Shown here piece by piece: positions 43,283 to 52,458 of a stretch of DNA of 64,000 bases; the stretch's first letter is position 1, and the number at the start of each line of letters is the position of its first letter. Position numbers and translations under genes: made by a program. The stretch is from NCBI RefSeq assembly GCF_905220705.1, contig NZ_CAJNAT010000008.1:1-64000 (forward strand), given 5' to 3'. This DNA is from Paraburkholderia domus. GTDB lineage: Bacteria; Pseudomonadota; Gammaproteobacteria; Burkholderiales; Burkholderiaceae. Under the pieces are notes generated by a model. It was not told the DNA's origin and searched no databases. It saw only the letters and a list, made by a program, of their open reading frames with translations.

Positions 43283-44794
43283 ATGTCCACCACCACTGCT
43301 CAACGCGCGACCTCGACAACCGGCACGGCGAGTGCCGGCTACCGCACGCTCTGGCGCTGGCACTTCTACGCGGGTCTCTTTGTGATGCCGTTTCTGGTCG
43401 TGCTTGCGATCACCGGCACGCTGTATTGCTTCCAGCCGCAAATCGAGCCGCTACTTTACCCGCACCGCCTGATCGTCGAACCGCAAGCCACGCCCAGGCT
43501 GACTGAAGATGCATTGCTTGCCAAAGCCCGCGCGGCGATGCCGGCCGATGCGCGCGCGGTCACGGCCCCCATCGCGAGCGCAGCGGATCGCAGCACCGAG
43601 TTCATCTTTCGCCTCGCAGACGGCGAAAAACAGAGCGTCTATCTGAACCCGTACAGCGGCGAAGTATTGGGCACGCTGAGCGTCGAGCGCCGTTTCATGC
43701 AGGTGGACCGCATGCTTCATCGCAAGCTGCTGCTCGGCAAACCGGGCGAGTTGCTGATGGAGCTGGCCGCGTGCTGGACGCTGGTGATGATCGGCACCGG
43801 CGTCGCACTCTGGTGGCCGCGCGAGAAAACCACCGCACGCGCCGCGCTAGTGCCACGGCTCTCGCTACAAGGGCGTGCGCTTTGGAAGAACCTTCACGCC
43901 GTGATGGGGATCTGGCTTGCCCTTGGCGCGCTCGTATTCGTGCTGAGCGGCCTGCCGTGGACGGGTTCATGGGGTAAGCAGTTCAAGGCGCTCGCGACCG
44001 CCGCCAATCTTGGCGCGCCGCCGGGATCGTGGGGCGGCCTGCCGTTGCGCTCCGCACTGCCAGGCGCGCGCGCCGATGAGCATGCGGGCACCACGGATAC
44101 GCCAGCGAAAACGCAGCCAGCGCACGCATCAATCGATGAACACGACGAGCACAGCGCACACGCAGCGAACATGGACTCGATGCCGGGCATGGTCATGGAC
44201 GACCTGCCATTGCCGCTCACGCCATGGGCGGTCGGCAACACGCTCGTGCCGCAATCCGCCGATGCACATCCGGCGCAAGCGCTGCCGCTCGGACGCGTCG
44301 TTGCTCTCGTGGCCTCGCTCGGTGTCTCGAGCGGTTACGACATCGTGTTGCCCGCCTCTGCTTCGGGCGTCTACACCGTCTCGTACTTTCCCGCCGACCC
44401 GAAGGACGAGCGCACGCTGTACATCGACCAATACAGCGGCGCGGTGCTGAAAGACATCCGCTACGGCGACTACGGCGCTGTGTCGAAGGCCGTGTCGTAC
44501 GGCACGTCCTTGCATATGGGCCGCTATTTCGGCCTCGCCAATCAGATTCTCTGCGCCGCGATTTCGCTTGGGCTAGCGGGAATGGCCGCGACCGGCTGTG
44601 TGATGTGGTGGAAACGGCGGCCGCAGCGCTCGCTCGGCGCACCCTCGCGCGAGCGCGCCGCGCCGCCGATGCGTGGCTGGAAAACCGGCCTCGTTCTGCT
44701 CGGCATCGTCTTCCCATTGATGGGCGCCACGCTGCTCGCGGTGTGGCTCGCCGATCGCACGATTTTTGGCCGCGCCATGCGGCAACCTGCTTAA
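43283..44794 (+). CDS. PepSY-domain inner-membrane protein, probably copper-related
   Basis: 503 residues. PepSY-associated TM architecture with about five TM helices (near residues 25-50, 155-180, 195-225, 420-445 and 470-495). The large periplasmic loop carries a His/Met-rich stretch, about residues 270-310 (HASIDEHDEHSAHAANMDSM, then PGMVMDD), suited to binding Cu. Such proteins pair with TonB receptors and may reduce metal or move electrons. RBS GGAGG precedes the ATG. It sits 123 bases after the receptor gene. Confidence 0.85.
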   Translation: MSTTTAQRATSTTGTASAGYRTLWRWHFYAGLFVMPFLVVLAITGTLYCFQPQIEPLLYPHRLIVEPQATPRLTEDALLAKARAAMPADARAVTAPIASAADRSTEFIFRLADGEKQSVYLNPYSGEVLGTLSVERRFMQVDRMLHRKLLLGKPGELLMELAACWTLVMIGTGVALWWPREKTTARAALVPRLSLQGRALWKNLHAVMGIWLALGALVFVLSGLPWTGSWGKQFKALATAANLGAPPGSWGGLPLRSALPGARADEHAGTTDTPAKTQPAHASIDEHDEHSAHAANMDSMPGMVMDDLPLPLTPWAVGNTLVPQSADAHPAQALPLGRVVALVASLGVSSGYDIVLPASASGVYTVSYFPADPKDERTLYIDQYSGAVLKDIRYGDYGAVSKAVSYGTSLHMGRYFGLANQILCAAISLGLAGMAATGCVMWWKRRPQRSLGAPSRERAAPPMRGWKTGLVLLGIVFPLMGATLLAVWLADRTIFGRAMRQPA

Positions 44795-44830
44795 ACACTC
44801 ATTTCCGCTGTCGAAACCCAGGAGCACATC

Positions 44831-45280
44831 ATGAAGACATCGCACAAACTTCTACTCGCCGCCTTGCTGTCCGGATCGTCCATTCAGGCGTTCGCCGGCG
44901 CCGCGGCAACCACAAGCGTATCGGACTGCTGGATCCGCGCTCTGCCGGGCAATCTGCCATCGGGCGGGTATTTCAAGGCGAGCAATGCCGGTGACCAACC
45001 GGTCAATCTCGTCGGGGTCAGCTCCGGCGCTTTCGGCATGGCCATGCTGCATCAGACGCAAAGCCAGGGCAGCACGTCGTCGATGGCGATGGTCGATCAG
45101 GTGGCGGTGCCCGCGCATGGTTCGCTCGTCTTTGCACCTGGCAACTATCACGTGATGCTGGAACAGCCGAAACAGCCGCTCAAGATCGGCACGACGGTCC
45201 CGCTGACGTTCTCGTTCAGCGACGGCGAGAAAGTCACCGCCGCTTGCATGGTAAAGAGCGCCGGCACGATGGCGCCCTGA
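44831..45280 (+). CDS. periplasmic copper chaperone, PCu(A)C family
   Basis: 149 residues with a signal peptide (about 1-22, IQAFAGAA). Cu(I) ligands are recognisable in the order His (MLHQTQ), Met (SSMAMV), His (GNYHVML) and Met in YHVML, the PCuAC site. It delivers copper, for instance to cytochrome oxidase. It follows PepSY by 36 bases and completes the copper cluster. A hairpin lies immediately after the stop. Confidence 0.9.
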   Translation: MKTSHKLLLAALLSGSSIQAFAGAAATTSVSDCWIRALPGNLPSGGYFKASNAGDQPVNLVGVSSGAFGMAMLHQTQSQGSTSSMAMVDQVAVPAHGSLVFAPGNYHVMLEQPKQPLKIGTTVPLTFSFSDGEKVTAACMVKSAGTMAP

Positions 45281-45285
45281 TGTCC

Positions 45286-45327
45286 CGGGACGCATTGGAC
45301 GGCTGCAAGGCCGTTCGGTGCGTCCCG
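45286..45327. terminator. hairpin after the copper cluster
   Basis: CGGGACGCA (45286-45294) pairs with TGCGTCCCG (45319-45327), with a partly paired interior. There is no T-run, so it may be a factor-assisted terminator. Confidence 0.6.
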
Positions 45328-45526
45328 ATCGCAGAGCGCGCGGTGCGAGCAATCCCCATTGCGCCGCGACTGACCGCGAAAAGACCAACCACAGGCATTT
45401 TCGGCAGGCCTTGAACGTGCCAAAGCCCCGCACAAACGGTCCGCACAGCCGACCGTTGCATGGCTTTCTCGTTTACGATACATTTTGCTCGATTATGATC
45501 GTTCCGCAATGAGACAAGGTGAAGTC

Positions 45527-46321
45527 ATGCAACGAACGCGACAAGATGCAATGGACGGGCTTCTCCCCGAGGAGCGGGCGCGGCTGATTCTGGAACGGCT
45601 GCGGGCGCACGGCCGCGTATTGGCGTCCGAACTCGCAGCTGAACTCCAGACATCCGAACACACGGTCCGCCGTCACTTGCGCGAGCTGGCCGATCAGGGC
45701 CATTGCAAACGCGTCTACGGCGGCGCGCTGCTGATCTCGCCTTCCGGCAAGAGCGCGTCGGTCCGCATGGGCGAAGCCGTGGACCGCAAGGCCTGTCTCG
45801 CCGTCGCCGCTGCATCGATCGTCCGGCCGAGGCAGATCATTTTGCTGGACGCCGGGTCGACCAACGTCGCCATCGCCACGGCGCTCCCGGACAACGCGGA
45901 TCTAACCGTCGTGACGAACTCGCCAGAAGCCTGCGCACGCCTCCTGAACCGGCCGGGGTTCGACATCATTCTCATCGGCGGGCGCATTACCCAGAACGCG
46001 GCCGGCTCGACCGGCGCCACGGCCTTGCTGCAGATCCAGCAGATCAAACCCGACCTGTGCTTCCTGGGCGCGTGCGCGTTCGATCCAGACGAAGGGGTCG
46101 CCGCGTTCGAGGCCGAAGACGCCGAATTGAAACGGGCGATGGTCAAAGCGAGCAGCCAGGTGGCCATCGCCATGACGTCGGAAAAGCTGATGACCGCGGC
46201 GCCGTTTTCCGTTGCGCCGGCATGCGCCGTGGACTATCTGTTCGTCGAAGCGGACGTGACGGCCGAGCGGCGCGCCCTACTCGAAGCGGTCTGCGACAAC
46301 GTGATGGTGGCGCGCTCATGA
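45527..46321 (+). CDS. DeoR-family transcriptional regulator
   Basis: About 264 residues. HTH about 20-65 (ILERLRAHGRVLASELAAEL, EHTVRRHLRELADQG), then DeoR sensor domain (about 85-260) with DAGSTNVAIATALP and GGRITQN. DeoR-type sensors bind phosphorylated sugars. ATG 45527 is favoured by AAGGTG six bases upstream; earlier starts at 45509 and TTG 45485 are possible. Its TGA overlaps the start of the MFS gene (ATGA), which is therefore its likely target. Confidence 0.88.
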   Translation: MQRTRQDAMDGLLPEERARLILERLRAHGRVLASELAAELQTSEHTVRRHLRELADQGHCKRVYGGALLISPSGKSASVRMGEAVDRKACLAVAAASIVRPRQIILLDAGSTNVAIATALPDNADLTVVTNSPEACARLLNRPGFDIILIGGRITQNAAGSTGATALLQIQQIKPDLCFLGACAFDPDEGVAAFEAEDAELKRAMVKASSQVAIAMTSEKLMTAAPFSVAPACAVDYLFVEADVTAERRALLEAVCDNVMVARS

Positions 46322-47499
46322 AGGCACTCGCTCAACCACCGGTCAGTACGCCGCTCATGAAGCCGCTCAAAGAGCGTGTGGCCACCCTCGGTGTGTTTCT
46401 CGCCAACGGATTCGGGATCGGCGCCTGGGCGGTCGAAGTGCCGCGCATCAAGGAAAGCCTGTCCCTCAGCGACGCCTCGTTGGGCATCGCGTTGTTCGCC
46501 TTTGCGCTGGGGGCCATCGTCGCGATGCCGCTGGCGGGACAGTTGGCGCCGCGCTTCGGCAGCGGCCGGGCCACCGCGCTGCTCGGCGCGGCGTTTGTCG
46601 TGGCGCTGCCGCTACCCGCCTTCGCGCCGAACCTGGCAACACTGTGCATCGTGCTCCTCGCGCTTGGCGCGGCGAACGGCGCGCTCGACGTGTCGATGAA
46701 CGGCCACGCCAGCACGATCGAAACGCAATGGAAGTCGCCGATCATGTCGTCATTTCACGCATCCTGGAGTGCCGGCGGACTGCTCGGCGCGGCAACGGGC
46801 GCCATGCTCCAGAAAGGCGGCGTCGGCGTGATGGGCGGTCTCGTCCTGCCAGACCTGTTCATCGCCGTCCTCATGGTCGCCGCCGCGCTACTCGCGTTGC
46901 GCGATCTCGGCCCCCGGGCGGCCACCTCCTCCAATGGTTTTGCGCTGCCCAATGCCGGTGTGATGAAACTTGCGATGCTCGCCTTCCTTTGCATGCTGGT
47001 GGAAGGCGCGGTCGCCGACTGGAGCGCGGTGTACCTGCGCTCGGCCTTGAACGAAGAAGCCAGTGTCGCCGCAGTCGGTTATTCCGCGTTTGCATTCTCG
47101 ATGGCCGCTTGCCGCATTGTCGGCGACGTCTCCGTGCGACGCTTCGGTTCGAGCAAGGTGATCGGCTTCGGCGGTCTGTTGGCGGTGGCGGGGCTCGCGC
47201 TGGTGTTGAGCCTGCCGACCGTGTTCACGGCTTGCGCGGGTTTCGCGATGGTCGGCGTCGGCCTTGCGAACATCGTTCCGGTCATTTTCAGTGCCGCGGG
47301 CCGCTCGACTTCCACGCCGGCTATCGGCGTGTCGATGGCGGCCACGGCGGGCTACGCCGGCTTCCTCGTCGGGCCGCCCCTGATCGGACTCGGCGCGGGC
47401 TTGCTCGGCTTGCGCCTTGCGTTATGCGTGCTCGTCGTGGCTACCTCGATCGTCTGCCTGCTGGGCGGCAAAGCGGTGCGCAGCGCGAGGCTGGCCTAG
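46318..47499 (+). CDS. MFS transporter, YbjJ/FucP-like
   Basis: 393 residues, twelve TM helices. The first helix (LGVFLANGFGIGAWAVEVP) and GAANGALDVSMNGHA resemble the FucP/YbjJ group of sugar- or nucleoside-related symporters. It is translationally coupled to a DeoR regulator, which commonly controls sugar uptake, so a sugar substrate is likely. The 3' end overlaps the convergent fatty acid hydroxylase-like gene by 78 bases. Confidence 0.85.
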   Translation: MKALAQPPVSTPLMKPLKERVATLGVFLANGFGIGAWAVEVPRIKESLSLSDASLGIALFAFALGAIVAMPLAGQLAPRFGSGRATALLGAAFVVALPLPAFAPNLATLCIVLLALGAANGALDVSMNGHASTIETQWKSPIMSSFHASWSAGGLLGAATGAMLQKGGVGVMGGLVLPDLFIAVLMVAAALLALRDLGPRAATSSNGFALPNAGVMKLAMLAFLCMLVEGAVADWSAVYLRSALNEEASVAAVGYSAFAFSMAACRIVGDVSVRRFGSSKVIGFGGLLAVAGLALVLSLPTVFTACAGFAMVGVGLANIVPVIFSAAGRSTSTPAIGVSMAATAGYAGFLVGPPLIGLGAGLLGLRLALCVLVVATSIVCLLGGKAVRSARLA

Positions 47500-48315
47500 A
47501 ACACGATCGGCATGCGAGCGCAGCGGCCAGCTCAGCGCGCCGAGCAGCGACCGCGGTTGCGCGCCGTCGTCCAGGCCCGTGGCCGGCCATTCGTGCTTCG
47601 CCGGCACCCACAACGTGCCGAACAGGTGGTCCCACAGTGGCAGCAATTGCGTGAAGTTGTGGTCGAAATGCTCGGAGCGGTTTGAGTGATGCAGGCGGTG
47701 GTATTGCGGATTGTTGATCCACATCGTGAAGCGACCCAGGTCGACGCGCAGGTTCATATGCGCGAAGTAATTGCCGAACATGAAAATGATCGTGGTCACG
47801 CCGACGATCCAGGGCTCGACCTTGAACAGCACACCCACCACCGGATAAAGCAGGCAACCCTTGATGAGCACTTCGAACCAGTGATGCCGGAACGTCACCG
47901 TGATATTGAACTCGGCGGCACTGTGGTGCAGCGAATGCAGCTTCCACAGCACGGGCCACGCATGTTGCAAACGGTGAAACGCATATTCGAGCAGATCGAA
48001 CGTCATTAGCACGATCACGATGGAGGCCAGCGCGCCCCATCCCCGCGAGGCCAGTACGACGCAGCCGCCGCCGAGCGCATTGACGATCGCGACGCTGGCC
48101 ACCGCCATCAGGGGCCGCATGGCTTCCGCGAGCGCCAGATAGAGCGCCGCATAGACGACGTTAAAGCGCATCGCGGCGCGCGATTGCAATAAGTCGGCCG
48201 GCCAGCGTCGCTCCAGCACCGCGCCCACGGCCAGCATCACCAGAGCGAGCGCGTAGCCGTGCAGCCAGTGGCTCGCATGGCTCAACAGTTCGGCAAACGG
48301 GCTCGACGCAAACAT
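47422..48315 (-). CDS. fatty acid hydroxylase / sterol desaturase superfamily protein
   Basis: 297 residues with about five TM segments and three His clusters: FHRLQH, HSLHHS and HRLHHS, plus FRHHW, the di-iron ligand set of the superfamily. It may hydroxylate or desaturate a lipid in the inner membrane. ATG 48315 (MFASSPF) is more likely than the upstream frame. The C-terminal 25 residues are encoded in the overlap with the MFS gene and are Arg/His/Ala-rich, so the true 3' end might be longer than needed. Confidence 0.87.
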   Translation of the reverse strand: MFASSPFAELLSHASHWLHGYALALVMLAVGAVLERRWPADLLQSRAAMRFNVVYAALYLALAEAMRPLMAVASVAIVNALGGGCVVLASRGWGALASIVIVLMTFDLLEYAFHRLQHAWPVLWKLHSLHHSAAEFNITVTFRHHWFEVLIKGCLLYPVVGVLFKVEPWIVGVTTIIFMFGNYFAHMNLRVDLGRFTMWINNPQYHRLHHSNRSEHFDHNFTQLLPLWDHLFGTLWVPAKHEWPATGLDDGAQPRSLLGALSWPLRSHADRVLGQPRAAHRFAAQQADDRGSHDEHA

Positions 48316-48590
48316 GGGATCCCCGGTAAATACGATGCGCTCAATTGCTCTGCCAGCCGACCTGGCGGCCATGATCGGGAACAGTCAGCCCACGGCATGG
48401 ATCGCCGGCGGCCCGATCAACACGGCCGGATGCGTCGGGAGAATGAAACACGTCAGAGAAAGAGCGGCTTTAACGCGATCTTGGCAGTCTGTTCCGCGGC
48501 ACGCAAGCGTCGTTTGGTGCGCAGGTTCTCGGTATAAACACGTAGCGACCAACATGGAGTGGTTTGCTACGTGCTCACTTATCGTGTCGC

Positions 48591-49289
48591 TCAATATTCC
48601 ACGAGGATAGTGACGCGACGATTCGCGGCTCGCGCTGCCGCATCGTCACCGATGATCAGGGGGAAGTTGTCCGCCCTGCCGATTGCGGCCATTCTGTGAG
48701 GTTCGATTCCTTTGTCGGCAAAAAATCGAACCACGGCACCGGCCCGCGCCGACGACAGCTCCCAGTTCGATTCGTACTTCGCGGTCGATATCGGCACACT
48801 ATCCGTGTGTCCCTCGACGAGGATGTTGTTCTTTGATCGGTCGCGCAGTAGCTTGGCGATCTGATCCAACACCTCGAACGATTCTGGCAACAAACGCGCG
48901 TCGCCCGAGTTGAAGAGAACTTTCGCGTTGATGGCGATTTCCACGCCCTGTGAGGCATTCGAAATCGTAATCTGCCGGTTGTCCTGAAGCGGCGCCAGCA
49001 ACGAAAGCAGTTGCCGCCTCGCGGCATCGGGTACGCCGGGAGCATGCGTGCTGACGGTGGCCGTCTCCGCTTTCACCTCATGGCGCGCAAGCGCCTTTAT
49101 TTCGAGCTCCCGGTTTTTCGCCAACTGCAGCGCATAAAGCGCAAGGAACAATACCATCAGCGTGGTGACGAGGTCCGCATAGGAAATCAACCAGCGCCCG
49201 GACTGCGCCTCGCCGTCGCCGTCGTCGTCGTAGTGCCGATAGCCGGATTTGTCCGCCGTAAGGCGCCTGTTACCCGAGGAGGTGTTCAT
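48591..49289 (-). CDS. MotB/OmpA-like stator protein
   Basis: 232 residues. The cytoplasmic N-terminus is acidic (DDDGDGEAQ), followed by a MotB-type TM with the proton-binding Asp, here Asp39 (RWLISYADLVTTLM). The periplasmic part ends in an OmpA domain (about 125-232: VEGHTDSVPI, NWELSSARAGAVVRFFAD, NRRVTILVEY) that anchors in peptidoglycan. It is 84 bases after the MotA-like gene. Together they make a complete proton-channel pair. Unlike flagellar motB, there is no flagellar operon here. Confidence 0.92.
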   Translation of the reverse strand: MNTSSGNRRLTADKSGYRHYDDDGDGEAQSGRWLISYADLVTTLMVLFLALYALQLAKNRELEIKALARHEVKAETATVSTHAPGVPDAARRQLLSLLAPLQDNRQITISNASQGVEIAINAKVLFNSGDARLLPESFEVLDQIAKLLRDRSKNNILVEGHTDSVPISTAKYESNWELSSARAGAVVRFFADKGIEPHRMAAIGRADNFPLIIGDDAAARAANRRVTILVEY

Positions 49290-49373
49290 GCTCGAAACGT
49301 CTTTTTTCGAATTGCGTTTGAATGGGCGTCTCGCGTGTTTTAATCAACCGATCGAGGCCGGCTCCGAGACCGA

Positions 49374-50138
49374 TTAGCCGAGCAACTCAGCCGATCTTTC
49401 CCGGACGTCGCCCGCGAGCCGCGTTTCGATCGTGTGGGGCGACTCCTTGCGCGATATCGCAAGCAGGCCATCGAGATACAAACGCCTGAAACGCAATTCG
49501 CTATCCACCTGCGCCCTGATCTTTCCGTACAACGGCAGAAACACCAGGTTCGCCAATGCGAGACCGTACAGCGTTGCCACAAAAGCAACGGCAATACCTT
49601 GCCCGAGTTGCGCCGGTTCGAGCATATGACCTGTGACCTGAATCAGGCCGAGCACAGCCCCCAGGATGCCGAACGTCGGCGCATAGCCGCCCGCCTGCTG
49701 CCATATCCGCGCGGCCGCCATGTGATTGCGTTCATAGGCATCCAGTTCGCGCTGCAAGGCGTCTTCCAGCACGGCAGTGGATACACCGTTGGCCAGAAGC
49801 TCCAGGCCGCGTTTGGCAAACGGATTGATCCCGCCCGCCTCAATCGACTCGAACACGAGCATGCCGTTCAGCTTCGCCTGATCGCCCCACTCGAGCAGGA
49901 CGGACAAGCTTTCCCGGTCGACCTGCCGCGCTCTCACAAAAGCGAGGCGCAGTTGCTTCATGCCGTCGTAAAACCTGGCCCACGTGTTCTGGATCATCAC
50001 CGCGCCGAAGGTACCGCCCACGACGATGACGAATGCCTCCAGCTGAAATAGCGAGGTGAAGTGCCCACCCTCGAGCGAGAAGCCGGCCACGATGGCCGTC
50101 ACGCCGAATAGCGCGCCGAATAGCGTCAAAAGATCCAT
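49374..50138 (-). CDS. MotA/ExbB-like stator protein
   Basis: 254 residues, four TM helices (about 3-22, 32-52, 145-165, 178-200). The MotA Pro is present in GGYAPTFGILGAVLGL, and the second TM pair (GIAVAFVATLYGLALANLV) matches MotA more than ExbB. The cytoplasmic loop between TM2 and TM3 is about 90 residues and charged (LLANGVSTAVLEDALQRELD), a MotA feature used to push the rotor. It lies between the FliG-like fusion and MotB-like gene, 70 and 84 bases away. Confidence 0.92.
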   Translation of the reverse strand: MDLLTLFGALFGVTAIVAGFSLEGGHFTSLFQLEAFVIVVGGTFGAVMIQNTWARFYDGMKQLRLAFVRARQVDRESLSVLLEWGDQAKLNGMLVFESIEAGGINPFAKRGLELLANGVSTAVLEDALQRELDAYERNHMAAARIWQQAGGYAPTFGILGAVLGLIQVTGHMLEPAQLGQGIAVAFVATLYGLALANLVFLPLYGKIRAQVDSELRFRRLYLDGLLAISRKESPHTIETRLAGDVRERSAELLG

Positions 50139-50208
50139 ACATCCTCTCGAACGGCCGCCTGACCATCCAACCTGATGTGAAGGCGGCCTATTGCCCGTTC
50201 ACCTGGCC

Positions 50209-51453
50209 TCAGGCATCCAGATTGGAAAGCGACGCTGCCGCGGCTGCCGGAGATTTGATCGTGCGTACGGTCTCGATGAATCGCTCCTCGATCTCGGCAA
50301 TCTCGAGCGGATCGATCTTGATTTCACGCCGCATGACCCACGACACCTCCTTCTTTCGCGCCTCGGTCATCACCGAGAACAAGCGATCGCAGACCGGCTC
50401 GCCCGTCACGGCGGAAAGCAGTTTCGCGAGGTCATAGGTGTCGAAAGCGCTCACGGCTTCGAACAGGGTTCGCTGGTCGACGAACTCCAGATCGGCCAGA
50501 GACTTCAGCTCGCTTGCGCCACGGGGATTGCGCCGGGAAAAATACGTGATGCCCTTTTCCTCGACGTAGTTCAATACCTTGGTCTTGCGGAACGCGAAGA
50601 TATCCTCCGCGATTTCCGCATTCGAGAGCTTGTTGAGAATCAGAGTCTTCTCGACGCCGATCAGGGCTTCCAGGTCGGCCAACTCGATCAGTTCCAGTTC
50701 GCTATTAATCGAAATGTCGAGATCGTGGTCCGCCACCTGTTGAGCCCGTTCCGTGATCCGCACGGGATCGAAGGTCACGAGCTGCCGACCGGTTGCACCG
50801 TCTTGCGCTGAATATCGCGCCGACATGGTGCTCACGCGATCGGAGCGGCCCGGTTCGAGCGTCACGAGGTTGAGTTTTTCCATGCGCTTGAGCATCGCCA
50901 TCACATGCGGACGGGAATGACCGGCAATCGCGTGGCACTTCTTGATGACTTCAGGCAGGGGCACCGAGAACTCCTCCCCCTGAGCGCGGCGCGCGCGTCC
51001 GTCCACCCGATCCGCGCTCTCGGTACCCGCCATCAGCGACAGAACGTGCGCGTACGAGAGAACACCTGGCAGAAAATCAGCATGGGTATTGGTGGCAAGG
51101 ACGTCGTCCTTCTTCTTCACCCGTCGAATCATGGTGCGCACGATATGGCGAAGCAGCGGCGATACGCGCTCGAGCTCTTCTTCCACGACGTTTGCTGCAA
51201 TGACGGTCAATTGACAGAAGCTAAGGGCTTTCGCGGTGTGTGCGCGCGGCTCGGCCGGCAGCAACGACGCTTCGCCAAAAAACTCGCCCTTGCCGAGCGT
51301 TGCGAGGATGACCTTTTTTTCGTCGCATTGGGTGGAGATTTCGACTTTGCCGTCCGCGATCACGTAGATGACGGCGTCGCCTGCGAAGCCTTCGGCATAG
51401 ATGACTTCGCCTGGAGCCGCTGCGCGCGACCATGGCGATCGTTGGTGATTCAA
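50209..51453 (-). CDS. cyclic-nucleotide-binding / HTH / FliG-C-like fusion protein
   Basis: 414 residues, soluble. Residues about 5-105 form a cNMP-binding domain with FFGEASLLPAEPRAHTAKA, the phosphate-binding cassette. About 150-210 is a Crp-type winged helix (VPLPEVIKKCHAIAGHSRPH). About 300-400 resembles FliG's C-terminal torque-generating domain: FVDQRTLFEAVSAFDTYDLA, KLLSAVTGEP, then EIAEIEERFIETVRTI. FliG-C is the rotor surface that stators act on. So the protein could couple nucleotide level to the MotAB-like pair encoded next. The FliG match is by eye and needs a profile search. Confidence 0.8.
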   Translation of the reverse strand: MNHQRSPWSRAAAPGEVIYAEGFAGDAVIYVIADGKVEISTQCDEKKVILATLGKGEFFGEASLLPAEPRAHTAKALSFCQLTVIAANVVEEELERVSPLLRHIVRTMIRRVKKKDDVLATNTHADFLPGVLSYAHVLSLMAGTESADRVDGRARRAQGEEFSVPLPEVIKKCHAIAGHSRPHVMAMLKRMEKLNLVTLEPGRSDRVSTMSARYSAQDGATGRQLVTFDPVRITERAQQVADHDLDISINSELELIELADLEALIGVEKTLILNKLSNAEIAEDIFAFRKTKVLNYVEEKGITYFSRRNPRGASELKSLADLEFVDQRTLFEAVSAFDTYDLAKLLSAVTGEPVCDRLFSVMTEARKKEVSWVMRREIKIDPLEIAEIEERFIETVRTIKSPAAAAASLSNLDA

Positions 51454-51740
51454 GATTCATTCCCCCGAAGAGCTATTTCCTCGTGCATTCCGTGCCTTCA
51501 TGAGCCACGGGCATGTCCGATGGTCCTGACTTATTTGACTGGATAACGACATGCAAAACGCAAATCTTTAACCGTCCGATTCGTCAGACTTAAACGCTGC
51601 AATAGCGCAAACGTTTGCCACAGCTTTAGTCCCGACCACCGCCTCGCTCCGCCGCCGCACTCGCGTGGTACTCTCATCGTTGAAACCGGGTGCTTTTGAC
51701 GGACCCAAAAAGGACAGGCAAGAAAACTAGCGGGGTTGGC
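51454..51740. other. 287-base intergenic region
   Basis: Holds the divergent promoters of the stator operon and the HAD gene. No ORF is convincing. No terminator with T-run seen. Confidence 0.4.
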
Positions 51741-52427
51741 ATGGCAATGCAATTTGGCGCCTTAAAGGCGGTGTTCTTTGACGTTGACGGCGTGCTGCTC
51801 GATTCGCTTCCGCAACACCTCAAGTTTTGCGCAGACAAGGCACACGAGTATGGGTTGAAGCATTTGGCCATACCCACCGTTCACGACTTCAAACGCATGA
51901 TTGCCGAAGGCGTACGGGTCAGCCCGATGGTCGAATTTTTCCGCGCGCTCGGGTTCCCGCCTGCCTTGGCCGAACGGGGCACGCGCGACTACGAAGAACA
52001 GTTCATGCCGGACTATCGGCCGGACCTGTTCCCTGGGGCGGGGAATCTGCTCCACGCCCTGCGTGATGCGGGCCTCACACTGGGACTTGTCACGTCCAAC
52101 ACACGAGCGAACGTCGAGCCGGCGCTCGGCAGATTCATGCAGTACTTTGATCCACGTTGCCTGTTCTACTTCGACAGTTTCCCTGTTGCGAAGAGCAAGA
52201 ATGCATGCCTGATAGAAGGGACACGCGTACTGAATGTCAGCCCCTCCGATTGCTGCTACATCGGCGATCAGCCGGCGGACCAAGTCGCGGCGCACTCGGC
52301 TGGTTTTGAATTTCTGGGCGTATCGTACGGCTGGGGGTTTTCGCCGGACGACCCACGAACGTTTACGGTCGACAGTCCGTCGGCCATCTTCAATGCGTTG
52401 ACAGCCACCCAGTCCAGCCGACATTAA
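51741..52427 (+). CDS. HAD-superfamily phosphatase
   Basis: 228 residues. All four HAD motifs are present: I (FDVDGVLLDS), II (VTSNTRANV), III (Lys in VAKSKNACL) and IV (YIGDQPADQVAAHSAG). An alpha-helical cap lies between motifs I and II. It is similar in size to phosphoglycolate phosphatase / beta-phosphoglucomutase-type enzymes. ATG 51741 (MAMQFGALK) is chosen; an in-frame GTG at 51690 would extend it. Followed by the OmpA-tailed gene after 31 bases. Confidence 0.88.
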   Translation: MAMQFGALKAVFFDVDGVLLDSLPQHLKFCADKAHEYGLKHLAIPTVHDFKRMIAEGVRVSPMVEFFRALGFPPALAERGTRDYEEQFMPDYRPDLFPGAGNLLHALRDAGLTLGLVTSNTRANVEPALGRFMQYFDPRCLFYFDSFPVAKSKNACLIEGTRVLNVSPSDCCYIGDQPADQVAAHSAGFEFLGVSYGWGFSPDDPRTFTVDSPSAIFNALTATQSSRH

Positions 52428-52458
52428 TTTCCACCTACCATTCGGGCAGGTAAACAAA

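Noticed and set aside
48591..51453. Zorya anti-phage system as the identity of the MotAB-like genes
   Set aside because: ZorC/ZorD/ZorE-type genes are absent and the partner is a cNMP/FliG-like fusion, so it is at most analogous.
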